Shown here in pieces: positions 19,042-28,671 of a DNA stretch of 64,000 nucleotides. Below the pieces are notes generated by a model, which saw nothing but the letters and a program-made list of their open reading frames with translations, had not been told where the DNA came from and did not search any database. This DNA is from Pontibacter chinhatensis. Its GTDB lineage: Bacteria > Bacteroidota > Bacteroidia > Cytophagales > Hymenobacteraceae. The stretch covers positions 186,001 to 250,000 of the forward strand of contig NZ_FOOT01000006.1 of assembly GCF_900113285.1 (NCBI RefSeq), read 5' to 3'. Positions within the stretch are counted from its first letter, which is position 1. Each line of letters begins with the position of its first letter. Position numbers and translations under genes: made by a program.

Positions 19042-20295
19042 ATGAAATACCTACGTCCTCTCCTGTTGCTTTGGCTGATACTTGGCCTCAGCACTGCCTT
19101 TGCAGCCCCTGCAGCAGCCCCACGTGTTGTAATCGGTGCCGAGCGCCTGCTCACGAAAGAGTTTTTACCTTTGATTAAAGGCAAACGCATCGGACTGGTA
19201 ACCAACCATACCGGACTGCTGCCCGATGGCCGTCACCTGGTTGACGTGCTGCACGCCCGCAAAGACGTGAAGTTGACCACCCTGTTCGGGCCAGAGCACG
19301 GCATCCGCGGGGACCAGGATACGCATGTAGCCAGCGGCACCGATGCCAAAACCGGACTGCCCGTTATCTCCTTATATGGCAAAACACGCAAGCCAACCGC
19401 CGAGATGCTGCAAAAGGTGGATGTGCTCATCTTCGACATTCAGGATATCGGAGCCCGTTTCTATACGTATATCGCCACTATGAACCATGTGCTGGAGGCT
19501 GCCGCTGAGCAGGGGAAACCCTATATCATCCTGGACAGGCCCAACGCCATTAGCGCGGTGTATGTGGATGGCCCGATTGGCGGCGAGCCGGGGGAGCCCG
19601 TAAGCGGCGTGGGACAACTGCCTGTGGTGCATGGCATGACGGTGGGCGAACTGGCCACCATGTTTAACGGCGAACGCGCCAAACGCAAGCTGCCACAGGC
19701 AAAACTCACGGTTATCCCGATGCAGCACTATAGCCGCCAGCAGTGGTACGACGACACGCAATTGCCTTGGGTAAAGCCATCGCCCAACATGCTGACCCTG
19801 ACAACGGCAGCCGTTTACCCAGCCACCTGCCTGCTGGAAGGGACCAATGTTTCCGAGGCCCGCGGCACCCTGCACCCCTTCGAGCGTATTGGCGCCACCT
19901 GGATAGACGGACAAAAACTAACCAACCAACTCAACAGCTATGGCCTAAAAGGCGTGAAGTTCCGCCCGGTTTCGTTTGTACCGGATAGCATCGTGGATGG
20001 CATCAAAATCTGGCCTCCCAAGTTTATGGGGGAGCAATGCTCTGGCGCTGAAATGGTGGTAACGGACCGGGATGCCTTTGAGTCAGCCAAGGCCGGGGTT
20101 TACATCCTGCACGCCCTGAAGACCTTGTACCCCGAGCAGTTGGAGTGGCGCGAGGGCCGCATGGACAAGCTGTGGGGCACCCCAAAAATACGTGAGCAAT
20201 TGCAGGCCGGACTTTCGCCGCAGGAAATCGTAAAACAGTGGGACAAGGACCTGGCTAACTTCCGAAAGGTACGCCAGCAGTACCTACTTTATTAA
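19042..20295 (+). CDS. namZ: Exo-beta-N-acetylmuramidase NamZ-like protein (DUF1343)
   Basis: 417 residues with a signal peptide (LLLLWLILGLSTAFAAPA). The rest is a DUF1343 domain: GKRIGLVTNHTGL, TLFGPEHGIRGDQD, LIFDIQDIGARFYTYI, ILDRPNAI, PVVHGMTVGELA, WVKPSPNML and LLEGTNVSEARGT. In Bacillus the family member NamZ removes terminal MurNAc from peptidoglycan fragments, so a role in cell-wall recycling outside the cytoplasm is likely. The M1 peptidase follows 44 bases later on the same strand and may be cotranscribed. Confidence 0.88.
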   Translation: MKYLRPLLLLWLILGLSTAFAAPAAAPRVVIGAERLLTKEFLPLIKGKRIGLVTNHTGLLPDGRHLVDVLHARKDVKLTTLFGPEHGIRGDQDTHVASGTDAKTGLPVISLYGKTRKPTAEMLQKVDVLIFDIQDIGARFYTYIATMNHVLEAAAEQGKPYIILDRPNAISAVYVDGPIGGEPGEPVSGVGQLPVVHGMTVGELATMFNGERAKRKLPQAKLTVIPMQHYSRQQWYDDTQLPWVKPSPNMLTLTTAAVYPATCLLEGTNVSEARGTLHPFERIGATWIDGQKLTNQLNSYGLKGVKFRPVSFVPDSIVDGIKIWPPKFMGEQCSGAEMVVTDRDAFESAKAGVYILHALKTLYPEQLEWREGRMDKLWGTPKIREQLQAGLSPQEIVKQWDKDLANFRKVRQQYLLY

Positions 20296-20339
20296 TCTGA
20301 AATTCGTCCCTACTTTAAGTATAAACAGGAAGCTACCTG

Positions 20340-21959
20340 ATGAAGAAACACTTTTTCCTATCGCTTTTTACAGCACTTTGCCTTACCACTGCACAGGCAC
20401 AGGAGCAAAACTGGACCTGGGGCGGCCCATTGGACCCCGTTCAGGCAGCGTTCGATGTGAAGCACTATACCCTTCGGCTAACTGTATCGCCTGAAGAACA
20501 GAAAATCGGTGGTTCGGCGGATGCCGTGGTGGAACTGGTGGCGCCAACCGATAAAATAAGGCTGAACCTGATTGACGCCTACAAGGTGAGCGGCGTAAAG
20601 GTGGATGGCAGGAAAGCGACCTATACCCGGGCCACCGATCTGCTGGATGTGCAGCTGAAGAAAACGTACCAACCCGGCCAGCGCCTGACGGTGACGGTGG
20701 ACTATGCCGGCACCCCTCCCGAAGCCGTGAACCCGCCGTGGCAGGGTGGCTTCACGTTTACCAAAGATGGAAACGGCAAGCACTGGATTGGCCTGTCGTC
20801 ACAGAACGAGGGAGCTAAGATTTTTATGCCTTGCAAGGACCATCCTTCTGATGAGCCGGATGAGGGCGTGGAGCAGTTTATCTCGGTACCTGCCCCCTAC
20901 CAGGTAGCGGCAAACGGTCTGCTGGTGTCGGAGAAGAAGAAAGGGAACCTGATCACCTACCACTGGAAGACAAATTACACCATCAATAACTACGGCATCA
21001 ACTTTACGGTAGGCGACTTTGAAATTACCCGCCGCGATTACACGACTGTGGAAGGCAACACGGTGCCCATGGTCATTTACCTGCTCAAACAAAATGCAGC
21101 CAAGGCACCAGAGTTGATGAATATACTCGAAATCAGCCTGAAAACACAGGAGAAATACTTTGGCGAGTACCCGTTCCAGAAGGAGAAAGTAGGCATTGTG
21201 GAGACACCCTACCTGGGCATGGAGCACCAGACCATCAACGCCTATGGAAATAAATTCCGCTTTACAACCGTTGGCGACGCACCCTACGACCACCTGCTGC
21301 ACCACGAGCTAGGCCACGAGTGGTGGGGAAACAAAGTGAGCGTGAAGGATTGGGCTGATTTCTGGATTCAGGAAGGCCTGACCACCTATGGCGACTGGCT
21401 TTTCGTGGAGGAGCATGCCGGACACGAAGCATACCTGAGGCACGTCAAGCTGATCGCCAAAAACATCCCAAACCGCAACCCCATCATCATGCGCGAGAAC
21501 GATGTGGACTCAGATGAGGCCTACCATGGCGAGATTTATTCCAAGGGCGCCTATATCATGCACTCGCTCCGCTACATGCTCGGCGATGAGGTTTTCTTCC
21601 GCACCCTTAAAAAGTTTATTCTGGATCCGGCCTATACCTATAAGAATCAAGTTAAAACCGCCGACCTGCAGGAGTTTTTCACCAAAGAAACCGGCCGCGA
21701 CATCAAGCCCTTCTTCAATTTATACTTACGCACCACCGAAGTGCCGGAAGTAGTCATAGAGCAAAAGTCCGGGAACAGCTATACTATCCGAATCCCCAAC
21801 ATCAATTTTACCCTGCCCATGGAGGTTAGAATCGACTCCGGCACCCAACGCCTGGATCTAAGTAATAAGCCCGTGGAGGTTACTTCTAAAACTGCCCCTG
21901 TAGTGGATGAAAAGGGCTGGTACCTGAAGAATGTGGTGGCGGGAGAAAGTACGTTGTAG
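20340..21959 (+). CDS. M1 family metallopeptidase, short form, exported
   Basis: 539 residues with a signal peptide ending near AQAQ. The N-terminal beta domain is followed by a thermolysin-like catalytic domain. The exopeptidase GAMEN motif appears as YLGMEHQT. The zinc site is HELGHEWWGNK, with the third ligand Glu in WIQEGLTTY. It lacks the long helical C-terminal domain of aminopeptidase N, as in other Bacteroidota short M1 proteins. It probably trims peptides in the periplasm. It lies directly behind the namZ-like gene and ends before a hairpin. Confidence 0.9.
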   Translation: MKKHFFLSLFTALCLTTAQAQEQNWTWGGPLDPVQAAFDVKHYTLRLTVSPEEQKIGGSADAVVELVAPTDKIRLNLIDAYKVSGVKVDGRKATYTRATDLLDVQLKKTYQPGQRLTVTVDYAGTPPEAVNPPWQGGFTFTKDGNGKHWIGLSSQNEGAKIFMPCKDHPSDEPDEGVEQFISVPAPYQVAANGLLVSEKKKGNLITYHWKTNYTINNYGINFTVGDFEITRRDYTTVEGNTVPMVIYLLKQNAAKAPELMNILEISLKTQEKYFGEYPFQKEKVGIVETPYLGMEHQTINAYGNKFRFTTVGDAPYDHLLHHELGHEWWGNKVSVKDWADFWIQEGLTTYGDWLFVEEHAGHEAYLRHVKLIAKNIPNRNPIIMRENDVDSDEAYHGEIYSKGAYIMHSLRYMLGDEVFFRTLKKFILDPAYTYKNQVKTADLQEFFTKETGRDIKPFFNLYLRTTEVPEVVIEQKSGNSYTIRIPNINFTLPMEVRIDSGTQRLDLSNKPVEVTSKTAPVVDEKGWYLKNVVAGESTL

Positions 21960-21992
21960 AGGCAGGTATCATTCTCATTTTCTTAAGTATAG

Positions 21993-22026
21993 ACTCCCTT
22001 CTCAGTTCTTAGAGGTGGGAGTTTTA
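21993..22026 (+). terminator. Probable terminator of the M1 peptidase gene
   Basis: ACTCCC / GGGAGT inverted pair with a TTTTAT tail, 33 bases after the stop codon. Confidence 0.55.
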
Positions 22027-22030
22027 TATT

Positions 22031-22078
22031 AGTACTGGGTCCAACCACCCCTAGCCCCTCCTTGTCTAAGGCGGGGAA
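22031..22078. repeat. R2 dispersed repeat, copy 2
   Basis: AGTACTGGGTCCAACCACCC and the following bases match 6243-6290. Confidence 0.6.
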
Positions 22079-22236
22079 CTCTTCACCCCTCCCCAGCCCT
22101 CCCCTAAAAACAGGGGAGGGAGTTTGTACCCACACTTTTTTGTCATCTCTAGCAGCGCGAGAGATCTATCTGGAATCCTAAAGAGATCTCTCCTAAAGGT
22201 CGAGATGACAGTAAGGGCAGCGGCTATTGAATGCTT

Positions 22237-22468
22237 CCCAGCCTTTGGGATGAGCGCCTTGTAGATTTCTGGTGCCGCTGTAGAGGCATTGCGACCGAAG
22301 GGTAGCAAAGGAAATGTACACCGCGCGATGCCCGAAGGCGAGCCCTCTCGGGCTTGAGAGCTCCAATGCTAGAGGTGAAACAATAGCTTATGTAGGGCTG
22401 GAGGAGGAACAGTAGCTAGCAAGAATAGCTTGTGTCAAGTGGAAGGAAGAAGCGGCTAGGAAAGTATA
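22237..22468. repeat. R3 dispersed repeat, copy 2
   Basis: It aligns with 6524-6746, with a 44-bp identical core at 22323-22366. The spacing between the core and both ends is similar in the two copies, so the boundaries are probably real. Confidence 0.65.
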
Positions 22469-22534
22469 AACCGGCAAGTATAAACCCAACCCCTCCTGCT
22501 CCCGTTTCGGATGATCTGAAAGTATAAACCATCA

Positions 22535-23029
22535 ATGAAAACAGACTTGAAAAGTATACAAACAGCGCAGCCAGTAGACAGCCTGGTAAGAGCGCAGCTG
22601 GTGGAATTGCTGCAAGGCGGGTTTGCGCCGAATGTCATCCTGCTGCGGGAGTTCGATTATAAAAAAGCCGGAGTGATACTTGACGGGCTGCACTTCTCAG
22701 CCTGGATTCTGCTGGGCCACATTCGGGCACGGCAGCAGACGCTCCTGAACTTTATGAAGCACCCGGAACAGGATGTGAATGTATGGCCGGATGCCCACTG
22801 GCCCGAAAACCACGTGCCGGAGAGCGAGCAGGAATGGTACCTAGCCATCGATGCCTACGCGCAGGAGCTGGATGAAATGATCAATTTGGTGCAGGACCCG
22901 ACTACAGATCTATTTGCAGTGCAACCAAATGGCAAAACCATCTCCTGGGCCGCCCTGACCACGCTGCACCACACTGGCTACCATATTGGCCAGCTGAAAA
23001 CTATTGGGCGGCAGCTCGGCGTATGGTAA
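22535..23029 (+). CDS. DinB family protein (DinB_2-like four-helix bundle)
   Basis: 164 residues. The three metal-binding His positions of the DinB/YfiT fold are recognisable: the GLHFSAWILLGHI helix, and HHTGYHIGQL near the C-terminus. DinB-like proteins are often thiol-dependent transferases or stress proteins; this member has no assigned reaction. It is cytosolic. Its stop is 6 bases from the convergent sulfotransferase stop. Confidence 0.8.
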   Translation: MKTDLKSIQTAQPVDSLVRAQLVELLQGGFAPNVILLREFDYKKAGVILDGLHFSAWILLGHIRARQQTLLNFMKHPEQDVNVWPDAHWPENHVPESEQEWYLAIDAYAQELDEMINLVQDPTTDLFAVQPNGKTISWAALTTLHHTGYHIGQLKTIGRQLGVW

Positions 23030-23035
23030 CTACTC

Positions 23036-23926
23036 CTAGTACAGTGGCTGCTGCGAGGCGATGAGTTCCTGCTTCAGGGCTTCAAAATCCTGGTGGGGCG
23101 GCTCGGTGCGGTAGCTTATGGGCTGCCCTTCGCCAGCCGGGTAACCCAGAAAACGAAGCAGCGGGCCGGCGATGATGTCGGCCTGCTCCGCCTGCTTTTC
23201 CGTAAACTGATCCATCCAGTAGCCTGACTGCCCCTGTTTCAGGTGCTTTGGGTTTTTGCTTTTCATGGTGGCAAAACTCATGGCCTGCTGCAGCTCCTCC
23301 CGCTCCTGCTCGCTCAGGCGCACCTCCAGGTAATCGAGCAAACGGCCCAGCTCCTGCTGAAAGTCCAGCAAAAAGCCCTCGTAAAAAGCAATGTGAATGT
23401 GGTGCTCCCGGCTGTAGCGCAGGTGGTCGTATACGTGCCAAACCCATTCCAGCAGCAACGTATCGAAGTGCTTCTCCAGGTAGCGCTTGGGGTCGGTTTC
23501 CTCCTGCGGGTAATACTTGAGCATGTAGTCTGAAGTATAATATTTCGAAGCCGAGATGGCCCGGTCGCGGGGGTCGCGCACGATGTATACTTTCTTATCA
23601 AACAGGCTGAACAATTCGCCGCTACGCTTACAGACCGGTGAGTGGGTCCAGACGTGGTCGGTCAGCGCCACGTAGTCTTTTATACTTTCCACGGGCATTC
23701 GGAAGATGCTGCTGATGCGGTAGCTGTACTGCAGGTCGGTAATATCCAGCACGTCGATGCTGGCCTGGGTGGGGTAGTTGAGTTCCCAGGTTTTGGCAAG
23801 TTCGTAGATAGGCTGCCGCTGGATAAAGCTGGAAGCAGGCTGGCTGCTTCGTTCCAGCACCTGCTGGATGATCTGGTAAAGCCAAAGGTTGCCGCACTTA
23901 GGGGCTCCGCCCTGCAGTATTTTCAT
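23036..23926 (-). CDS. PAPS-dependent sulfotransferase domain protein
   Basis: 296 residues. The N-terminal GGAPKCGNLWLYQII corresponds to the 5'-phosphosulfate-binding loop, with Lys in the usual place. VYIVRDPRDRAISASKYY corresponds to the 3'-phosphate-binding motif with the conserved RDPRD and Ser. The enzyme should transfer sulfate from PAPS to a hydroxyl or amino group of an unknown glycan, lipid or small molecule. It is divergent, 121 bases away, from cysC (which makes PAPS); cysQ (which removes the PAP by-product) comes next. The context strongly supports a PAPS-using role. Confidence 0.85.
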   Translation of the reverse strand: MKILQGGAPKCGNLWLYQIIQQVLERSSQPASSFIQRQPIYELAKTWELNYPTQASIDVLDITDLQYSYRISSIFRMPVESIKDYVALTDHVWTHSPVCKRSGELFSLFDKKVYIVRDPRDRAISASKYYTSDYMLKYYPQEETDPKRYLEKHFDTLLLEWVWHVYDHLRYSREHHIHIAFYEGFLLDFQQELGRLLDYLEVRLSEQEREELQQAMSFATMKSKNPKHLKQGQSGYWMDQFTEKQAEQADIIAGPLLRFLGYPAGEGQPISYRTEPPHQDFEALKQELIASQQPLY

Positions 23927-24047
23927 AGCGTAAAAGATTTTAAAGTATAGGATCAGGCTGCTATACGGCTTCAGGCAGCTTATTGCCGTACAAGGTGGCA
24001 GAAGTAGCGTTATTTATACTTTGTGCTACCCTAACCCGACGAAAGGC

Positions 24048-24662
24048 ATGAAAAACATCTATCCCTTTAAATCCAAAGTATGCCCCGAACAACGCAGGCA
24101 ATTAATGCAGCAGGAGCCGCAGCTGGTGTGGCTCACCGGCCTCTCCGGCTCGGGCAAGAGCACGCTGGCGCTGCGCCTGGAGCATCACCTTTTTCACCGG
24201 GGCTACAAAGTATACCTGCTCGATGGCGACAACATCCGTAACGGCCTGTGCCGCGATCTGGGCTTTAGCGAACAGGATAGGAAGGAGAACATTCGCCGGG
24301 TGGCCGAGGTGAGCAGGCTCCTGCTGGACGCGGGGATGGTGGTGATTTGCGCCTTCATCTCGCCTTATGCCGAGGAAAGGGAGCTGGCCAGGCAGATTGT
24401 AGGGCCGGACCGGTTTACGGAAGTATACATCAGTTGCCCTCTGCAGGTATGCGAGCAGCGCGATACCAAAGGCCTCTACGCCAAAGCGCGGGCAGGCCTT
24501 ATTGCAAACTTCACCGGCATCAGTGCCCCCTACGAAGAACCGCCCCAGCCCGACATGACCATCAGAACCGATAAAGAAAGTATAGAGAACTCACTGGATA
24601 AACTGATTACTTTTGTAGAACCGCACCTGCGGCTGCAGCAGCGCATGAAAGCGGCCATGTAG
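24048..24662 (+). CDS. cysC: Adenylylsulfate (APS) kinase
   Basis: 204 residues from the ATG at 24048; nine more codons upstream are open. It phosphorylates APS to PAPS with ATP. The P-loop GLSGSGKS is at residues 31-38, followed by [18 protein letters not shown], the RRVAEVSRL helix and [16 protein letters not shown] follows, all hallmarks of CysC. It is stand-alone; no sulfate adenylyltransferase (cysDN/sat) gene is in the window. It lies between the divergent sulfotransferase and cysQ. Confidence 0.95.
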   Translation: MKNIYPFKSKVCPEQRRQLMQQEPQLVWLTGLSGSGKSTLALRLEHHLFHRGYKVYLLDGDNIRNGLCRDLGFSEQDRKENIRRVAEVSRLLLDAGMVVICAFISPYAEERELARQIVGPDRFTEVYISCPLQVCEQRDTKGLYAKARAGLIANFTGISAPYEEPPQPDMTIRTDKESIENSLDKLITFVEPHLRLQQRMKAAM

Positions 24663-24772
24663 TACCAGCGTCTGCCTGATTCTTCCAGGAGGAGGGGCTG
24701 TATCAGCAGTAAGAACAGGTCATTGCCAAGCTTATAACGTATACTTTCTCACATCCCTTAAATCATATTCTT

Positions 24773-25561
24773 GTGAACGTTACACTAAGTATAACCGATC
24801 TGCTGCAGATAGCCCGCGCAGCCGCACTGGAGGCCGGAGCCGCCATCATGCAAGTTTATACTTCCGGGGAGTTCGATGTAAGTATGAAGTCGGATGATTC
24901 TCCCCTCACCAAAGCCGACCGCGCCGCGCACGAGGTCATCAGCAGGGATCTGGCTATCTCGGGCCTGCCCATACTTTCAGAAGAAGGACAGCAGCATCCC
25001 TATGAGCTGCGGCAGCAATGGGAATGGTACTGGCTCGTGGACCCGCTGGATGGCACGAAGGAGTTTCTGAAGCGCAACGGGGAGTTTACCGTCAACATCG
25101 CCTTGATGCACCACCACAAACCCGTGGCTGGCGTTATTTATGCCCCCGTGCTGGGCAGTTTATACTTTGGTTCGGCGGCAACGGGCGTTTACAGGGAAGA
25201 AAAGGGAGTGAAAACACAGTTACTGCCTTTGCCCGGAAGCTATACGTTGGAAGACCTGCACCAGAAGCCGGGCCTGACGATTGTCGCCTCGCGCACCCAT
25301 CTAAATTCCAAAACAGAGGAGTTTATTCGTCGCTTCCCCGGCGCCAGCACCAGCAGCATGGGCAGCTCGCTAAAGTTTATGCTATTGGCCGAAGGCAAGG
25401 CCGACCTCTATCCCCGCTTCGCCCCTACCATGGAATGGGACACCGCCGCCGCCCACGCCCTGCTGAACGCCCTGAAGCGGGGCATCTACCAGGAGGATTT
25501 GCAGCAGGAGCTAACCTATAACAAGGAGGATTTACACAACCCGGATTTTATTGCCTTCTAA
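24773..25561 (+). CDS. cysQ: 3'(2'),5'-bisphosphate nucleotidase
   Basis: 262 residues starting at a GTG codon (24773); no ATG precedes the conserved part. It hydrolyses PAP to AMP, removing the by-product of sulfotransfer. Inositol-monophosphatase-fold motifs are DSPLTKADRAAHEVI, LSEEG, WLVDPLDGTKEF with the metal-binding aspartates, and MEWDTAAAHALL. It is 110 bases downstream of cysC and likely part of the same sulfation module. Four AGTATA-type or near-variant motifs lie within the first 400 bases of the gene. Confidence 0.93.
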   Translation: MNVTLSITDLLQIARAAALEAGAAIMQVYTSGEFDVSMKSDDSPLTKADRAAHEVISRDLAISGLPILSEEGQQHPYELRQQWEWYWLVDPLDGTKEFLKRNGEFTVNIALMHHHKPVAGVIYAPVLGSLYFGSAATGVYREEKGVKTQLLPLPGSYTLEDLHQKPGLTIVASRTHLNSKTEEFIRRFPGASTSSMGSSLKFMLLAEGKADLYPRFAPTMEWDTAAAHALLNALKRGIYQEDLQQELTYNKEDLHNPDFIAF

Positions 25562-25582
25562 GCCAAGATGTAGTTTTAGGTA

Positions 25583-26695
25583 TCAGAGCAGTATTTTCCT
25601 GGGTTGATATAATTTGTCATTCTGATACTCAAAGTAGGTTTTAAACCGCAGGATAGGGTACTCAAGCAGCCTCCAGGACAAAGCGGACAGCAAAATGAGC
25701 AGGCAGAAATTCTCTAGTCGCACGAGGTAAAAGATAAATAGCTCGCTACCCAATGGCCAGAAGTAAGCATTAACGCTGCCCAGGAGTCCATAAGAGAAGT
25801 AGGGTATCATCAGGTGGTACAAATAAATTCCGTAGCTGATTTTGCCGATAAACAGCAAGGAGGAATTTCCAAAGACCTTGCTGAGGACTGGCAGTTGCCT
25901 CTCTTTGTATAAAATAATGCCCGCAATCACGCTTAGCGTACAGACAGCGGTAAGTGTTCGGGAAGGCAGAACCAGGTAGCTGCTCTGGCCCATGACCCTT
26001 AAAATCTGCAAACCAAAGCAAATCAGCGCCAGCGCCAGGGAGTACTTGAAAAGTTTTGGCAGGAATGATGGCTGGTAAACCCTTACCCAGGCTAGCAATG
26101 CACCTAAGCCGAAGGCATCAAAGCAGGCAAACGTGAGGATATCGCCGAAGTCCTGGTTTAGCAGGAAAAGCTGGCTGGTAATGCCTATAAGTATGGAAAT
26201 GAAGATAAACGGCAGCAAGTATGGTTTGTTCAGATACAGCATCGCCCATGGCCACACCAGGTAGAACTGTTCCTCCACAGCCAACGACCAAAGATGCGAC
26301 AGCATGCCGTCCCATTGCTGCTGCTCGAAAAAGTATAAGTTGGAAGTATAGGTAAAGAAATAAAGGTAATTCTCCCGGATATTCGATTCTGTTAGCGGGC
26401 CAAGCAAGTATAAAACCACAAGGGTGAGGTAGTATATCGGGAAGATACGGAGGGCTCTTCGGGTAAAGAAGTTCCTGAAAACTGTCAGCTTGCTCGTACC
26501 GATGCGTTCGGCTTCGTTCCTGTTCACCAGCAGGATGGTTGTTATCAAAAAGCCACTCAGCACAAAGAAAATATCCACGCCATTAAATACGCTTGTGTAG
26601 CTATTAAGCCAGTGGCCTTCCGGGAACCAATGTGTAATAATGACCAGCAGCACGGCCATCGCCCGGATGCTGTCAAGTTGCTTTATGTGGTCCAT
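25583..26695 (-). CDS. Acyltransferase 3 family membrane protein (OafA/YrhL-like)
   Basis: 370 residues with about ten hydrophobic helices. The first helix begins QLDSIRAMAVLLVIITHW, with Arg and the catalytic-type His of the family. GVDIFFVLSGFLIT, the RRALRIFPIYYL loop and HLWSLAVEEQFYLVWP follow, all diagnostic. It O-acylates surface glycans in the inner membrane; the acceptor is unknown. It lies tail to tail with cysQ (21 bases), so a link with glycan sulfation is possible but not shown. Confidence 0.9.
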   Translation of the reverse strand: MDHIKQLDSIRAMAVLLVIITHWFPEGHWLNSYTSVFNGVDIFFVLSGFLITTILLVNRNEAERIGTSKLTVFRNFFTRRALRIFPIYYLTLVVLYLLGPLTESNIRENYLYFFTYTSNLYFFEQQQWDGMLSHLWSLAVEEQFYLVWPWAMLYLNKPYLLPFIFISILIGITSQLFLLNQDFGDILTFACFDAFGLGALLAWVRVYQPSFLPKLFKYSLALALICFGLQILRVMGQSSYLVLPSRTLTAVCTLSVIAGIILYKERQLPVLSKVFGNSSLLFIGKISYGIYLYHLMIPYFSYGLLGSVNAYFWPLGSELFIFYLVRLENFCLLILLSALSWRLLEYPILRFKTYFEYQNDKLYQPRKILL

Positions 26696-27011
26696 AAGCC
26701 GTCACCTATACCTTAAAATAAAATATGTTAAAATATTTAATAATATAACACAATTTATTTTCATACGCTGATTAGGAAACATTGGCTGATTTAGTGATGC
26801 TATACTTCAGCTGTACCTGCACCAGATGCTGTCAATTCACTTGAACTTTTCTTACACATCTCAGATTTGATCGCCTTTTAGCGTGTGCCAGGTATAAATA
26901 TTGTTTTCCTGCCATACTTCTGCGTAACTTAAACTTCCGTTTGAGCACGGAGCGCGTATGGCTGGTAAACGTATAGCCATTCCCGGCTGCAACGAAGTAT
27001 AAACACCCTCT
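26696..27011. other. Gene-free, AT-rich stretch
   Basis: 316 bases between divergent genes. The left third is very AT-rich (TATTTAATAATATAACAC), probably the promoter of the acyltransferase gene. No repeat or RNA gene is seen. Confidence 0.45.
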
Positions 27012-28580
27012 ATGGCAAAGTATAAACCCTTCACAAAGCTCTTTTATCCGCTCGTGGCAGCGGCCATTTTCACTTCCTGCCAGGGCACCGGTCAACAGGA
27101 ACAGGAGAACAAGGCGCGGCAGCTAACCTACGACCTGCTGATCCAGAACGCCTCCGTGGTGGATGGCACCGGCTCTGAGCCCTACACCGCTAACATCCTG
27201 GTAGGTGCCGACACCATCGCCCTGATTGACAAAGACAAGGCCTTTGTGTACAAAGCCCTGAAAACGATTGATGCCACCGGCATGGTGGTCACTCCCGGCT
27301 TTATCGATACACACGCCCACGGCGATCCGCTGAAAGAGCCGGAATTCAAAAACTTCTTGGCCATGGGCGTCACCACCATCAGTTTGGGCCAGGACGGCTT
27401 CAGCCACAACAACAAAGACATGAGCGCCTGGATGGACTCGGTGGATGCCGCCCGACCCGGCGTAAACATCGCCATGTTTGCCGGCCATAACTCACTGCGC
27501 GTACTTTCGGGGGCCATGTACGAGAAACAGCCTGCCGAGGAGTATATGAAGGCGATGGAAGACCTGGTGACCGACGCCATGGACGCCGGCTGCTATGGCC
27601 TGACCACCGGCCTGGAGTATAACCCCGGCTACTACGCCACCAGCGAGGAGCTGAACAGGCTGGCTAAAGTGGTGGGGTCCAAAAATGGCCTGGTGATGAG
27701 CCACATGCGCAACGAAGACGACTCCTTGGTAGAGGCGTCGATACGGGAGCTGCTGGCGCAGGGACAATACTGTCCGGTGCATGTGTCGCACATTAAGGTG
27801 GTGTATGGCAAAGGCCGGGAAAGGGCAAAGCAGGTGCTGCAGGTACTCGACAGCGCCCGCCAAAGCGGCACCAAAGTCACGGCCGACTTCTACCCTTACA
27901 CGGCCAGCTTCACCGGCATCGCCATTCTTTTCCCGGACTGGGCCAAGTCGCCGCACGATTACAAGGAGGTGCTGAGAACCCGCAAGGAGGAACTGAGAAC
28001 CTACCTCCGCAACAGGGTGATGCAACGCAACGGACCGGAGGCCACGCTGATTGGCTCGGGACGCTATACCGGCAAAAACCTGGAGCAGATTGCCAAGGAG
28101 CTCAACAAGCCCTTCGAGGATGTACTGGTGGACAACATCGGGCCATACGGGGCCAGCGGGGCCTACTTCATCATGAACGAGGAGTTGCAGGAGGGGCTGC
28201 TGCTGGATCCCTACGTGATGATAGGCTCAGACGGCAGCCCAAGTATGCACCACCCCAGAGGCTATGGCTCCTTCGCCAAAATCATTGAGACCTACGTGAA
28301 CGGGAAAAAGGTGCTGACGCTGCAGGAGGCAGTACGCAAAATGACTGGCCTGCCTGCCGAAACCATCGGTCTGCAGCAGCGTGGCCTGCTCAAGCCCGGC
28401 TACAAAGCTGATATCCTCATCTTTAACCCATCCGAAGTGAGGGAAAACGCCACCTACGAGAAGCCAGACCAGCTGGCCAGTGGCTTCCGGTATGTGCTGA
28501 TTGGTGGCAAACCGGCCAAAGAAGAAGAGACCTACGCCACAGAGCGCCTGGGAAAAGTGCTCCGGAAAAACAGGGAATAA
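27012..28580 (+). CDS. N-acyl-D-amino-acid deacylase-like amidohydrolase, lipoprotein
   Basis: 522 residues. The lipoprotein signal ends at IFTSC (Cys near residue 23). The amidohydrolase barrel begins with LLIQNASVVDGTG and the metal-binding VTPGFIDTHAHGD. MSHMRNEDDSLVEA and CPVHVSHIKVVYGKGR follow, then MIGSDGSPSMHHPRGYG with the catalytic Asp and the C-terminal PGYKADILIFNP. This is the D-aminoacylase/dihydroorotase-like layout. It likely deacylates N-acyl-D-amino acids in the periplasm. Its stop codon is inside the left arm of a perfect terminator hairpin. Confidence 0.87.
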   Translation: MAKYKPFTKLFYPLVAAAIFTSCQGTGQQEQENKARQLTYDLLIQNASVVDGTGSEPYTANILVGADTIALIDKDKAFVYKALKTIDATGMVVTPGFIDTHAHGDPLKEPEFKNFLAMGVTTISLGQDGFSHNNKDMSAWMDSVDAARPGVNIAMFAGHNSLRVLSGAMYEKQPAEEYMKAMEDLVTDAMDAGCYGLTTGLEYNPGYYATSEELNRLAKVVGSKNGLVMSHMRNEDDSLVEASIRELLAQGQYCPVHVSHIKVVYGKGRERAKQVLQVLDSARQSGTKVTADFYPYTASFTGIAILFPDWAKSPHDYKEVLRTRKEELRTYLRNRVMQRNGPEATLIGSGRYTGKNLEQIAKELNKPFEDVLVDNIGPYGASGAYFIMNEELQEGLLLDPYVMIGSDGSPSMHHPRGYGSFAKIIETYVNGKKVLTLQEAVRKMTGLPAETIGLQQRGLLKPGYKADILIFNPSEVRENATYEKPDQLASGFRYVLIGGKPAKEEETYATERLGKVLRKNRE

Positions 28581-28636
28581 CTAAAAATATAAGTCCCGCT
28601 TGCTACTGACAGGCGGGACTTATATTTTTAGTTATT
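28576..28636. terminator. Very long perfect terminator hairpin
   Basis: Two perfect 24-bp arms (28576-28599 and 28613-28636) with a 13-base loop. The GC-rich core AAGTCCCGC/GCGGGACTT is flanked by A/T tracts on both sides, so it can terminate in both directions. The left arm includes the TAA stop of the deacylase gene. Confidence 0.85.
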
Positions 28637-28671
28637 CCTTATACTTCTGTTAGGTGCAAGCTCAATCAAAC

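Larger units (their letters stand above)
21960..22534. other. Repeat-filled intergenic region
   Basis: 575 bases with no gene. It holds a terminator (21993-22026), an R2 copy (22031-22078), G/C-rich inverted segments CCCCTCCCC / GGGGAGGGAG (about 22085-22122) and an R3 copy (22237-22468). AGTATA-type motifs follow close before the DinB gene. Confidence 0.6.
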
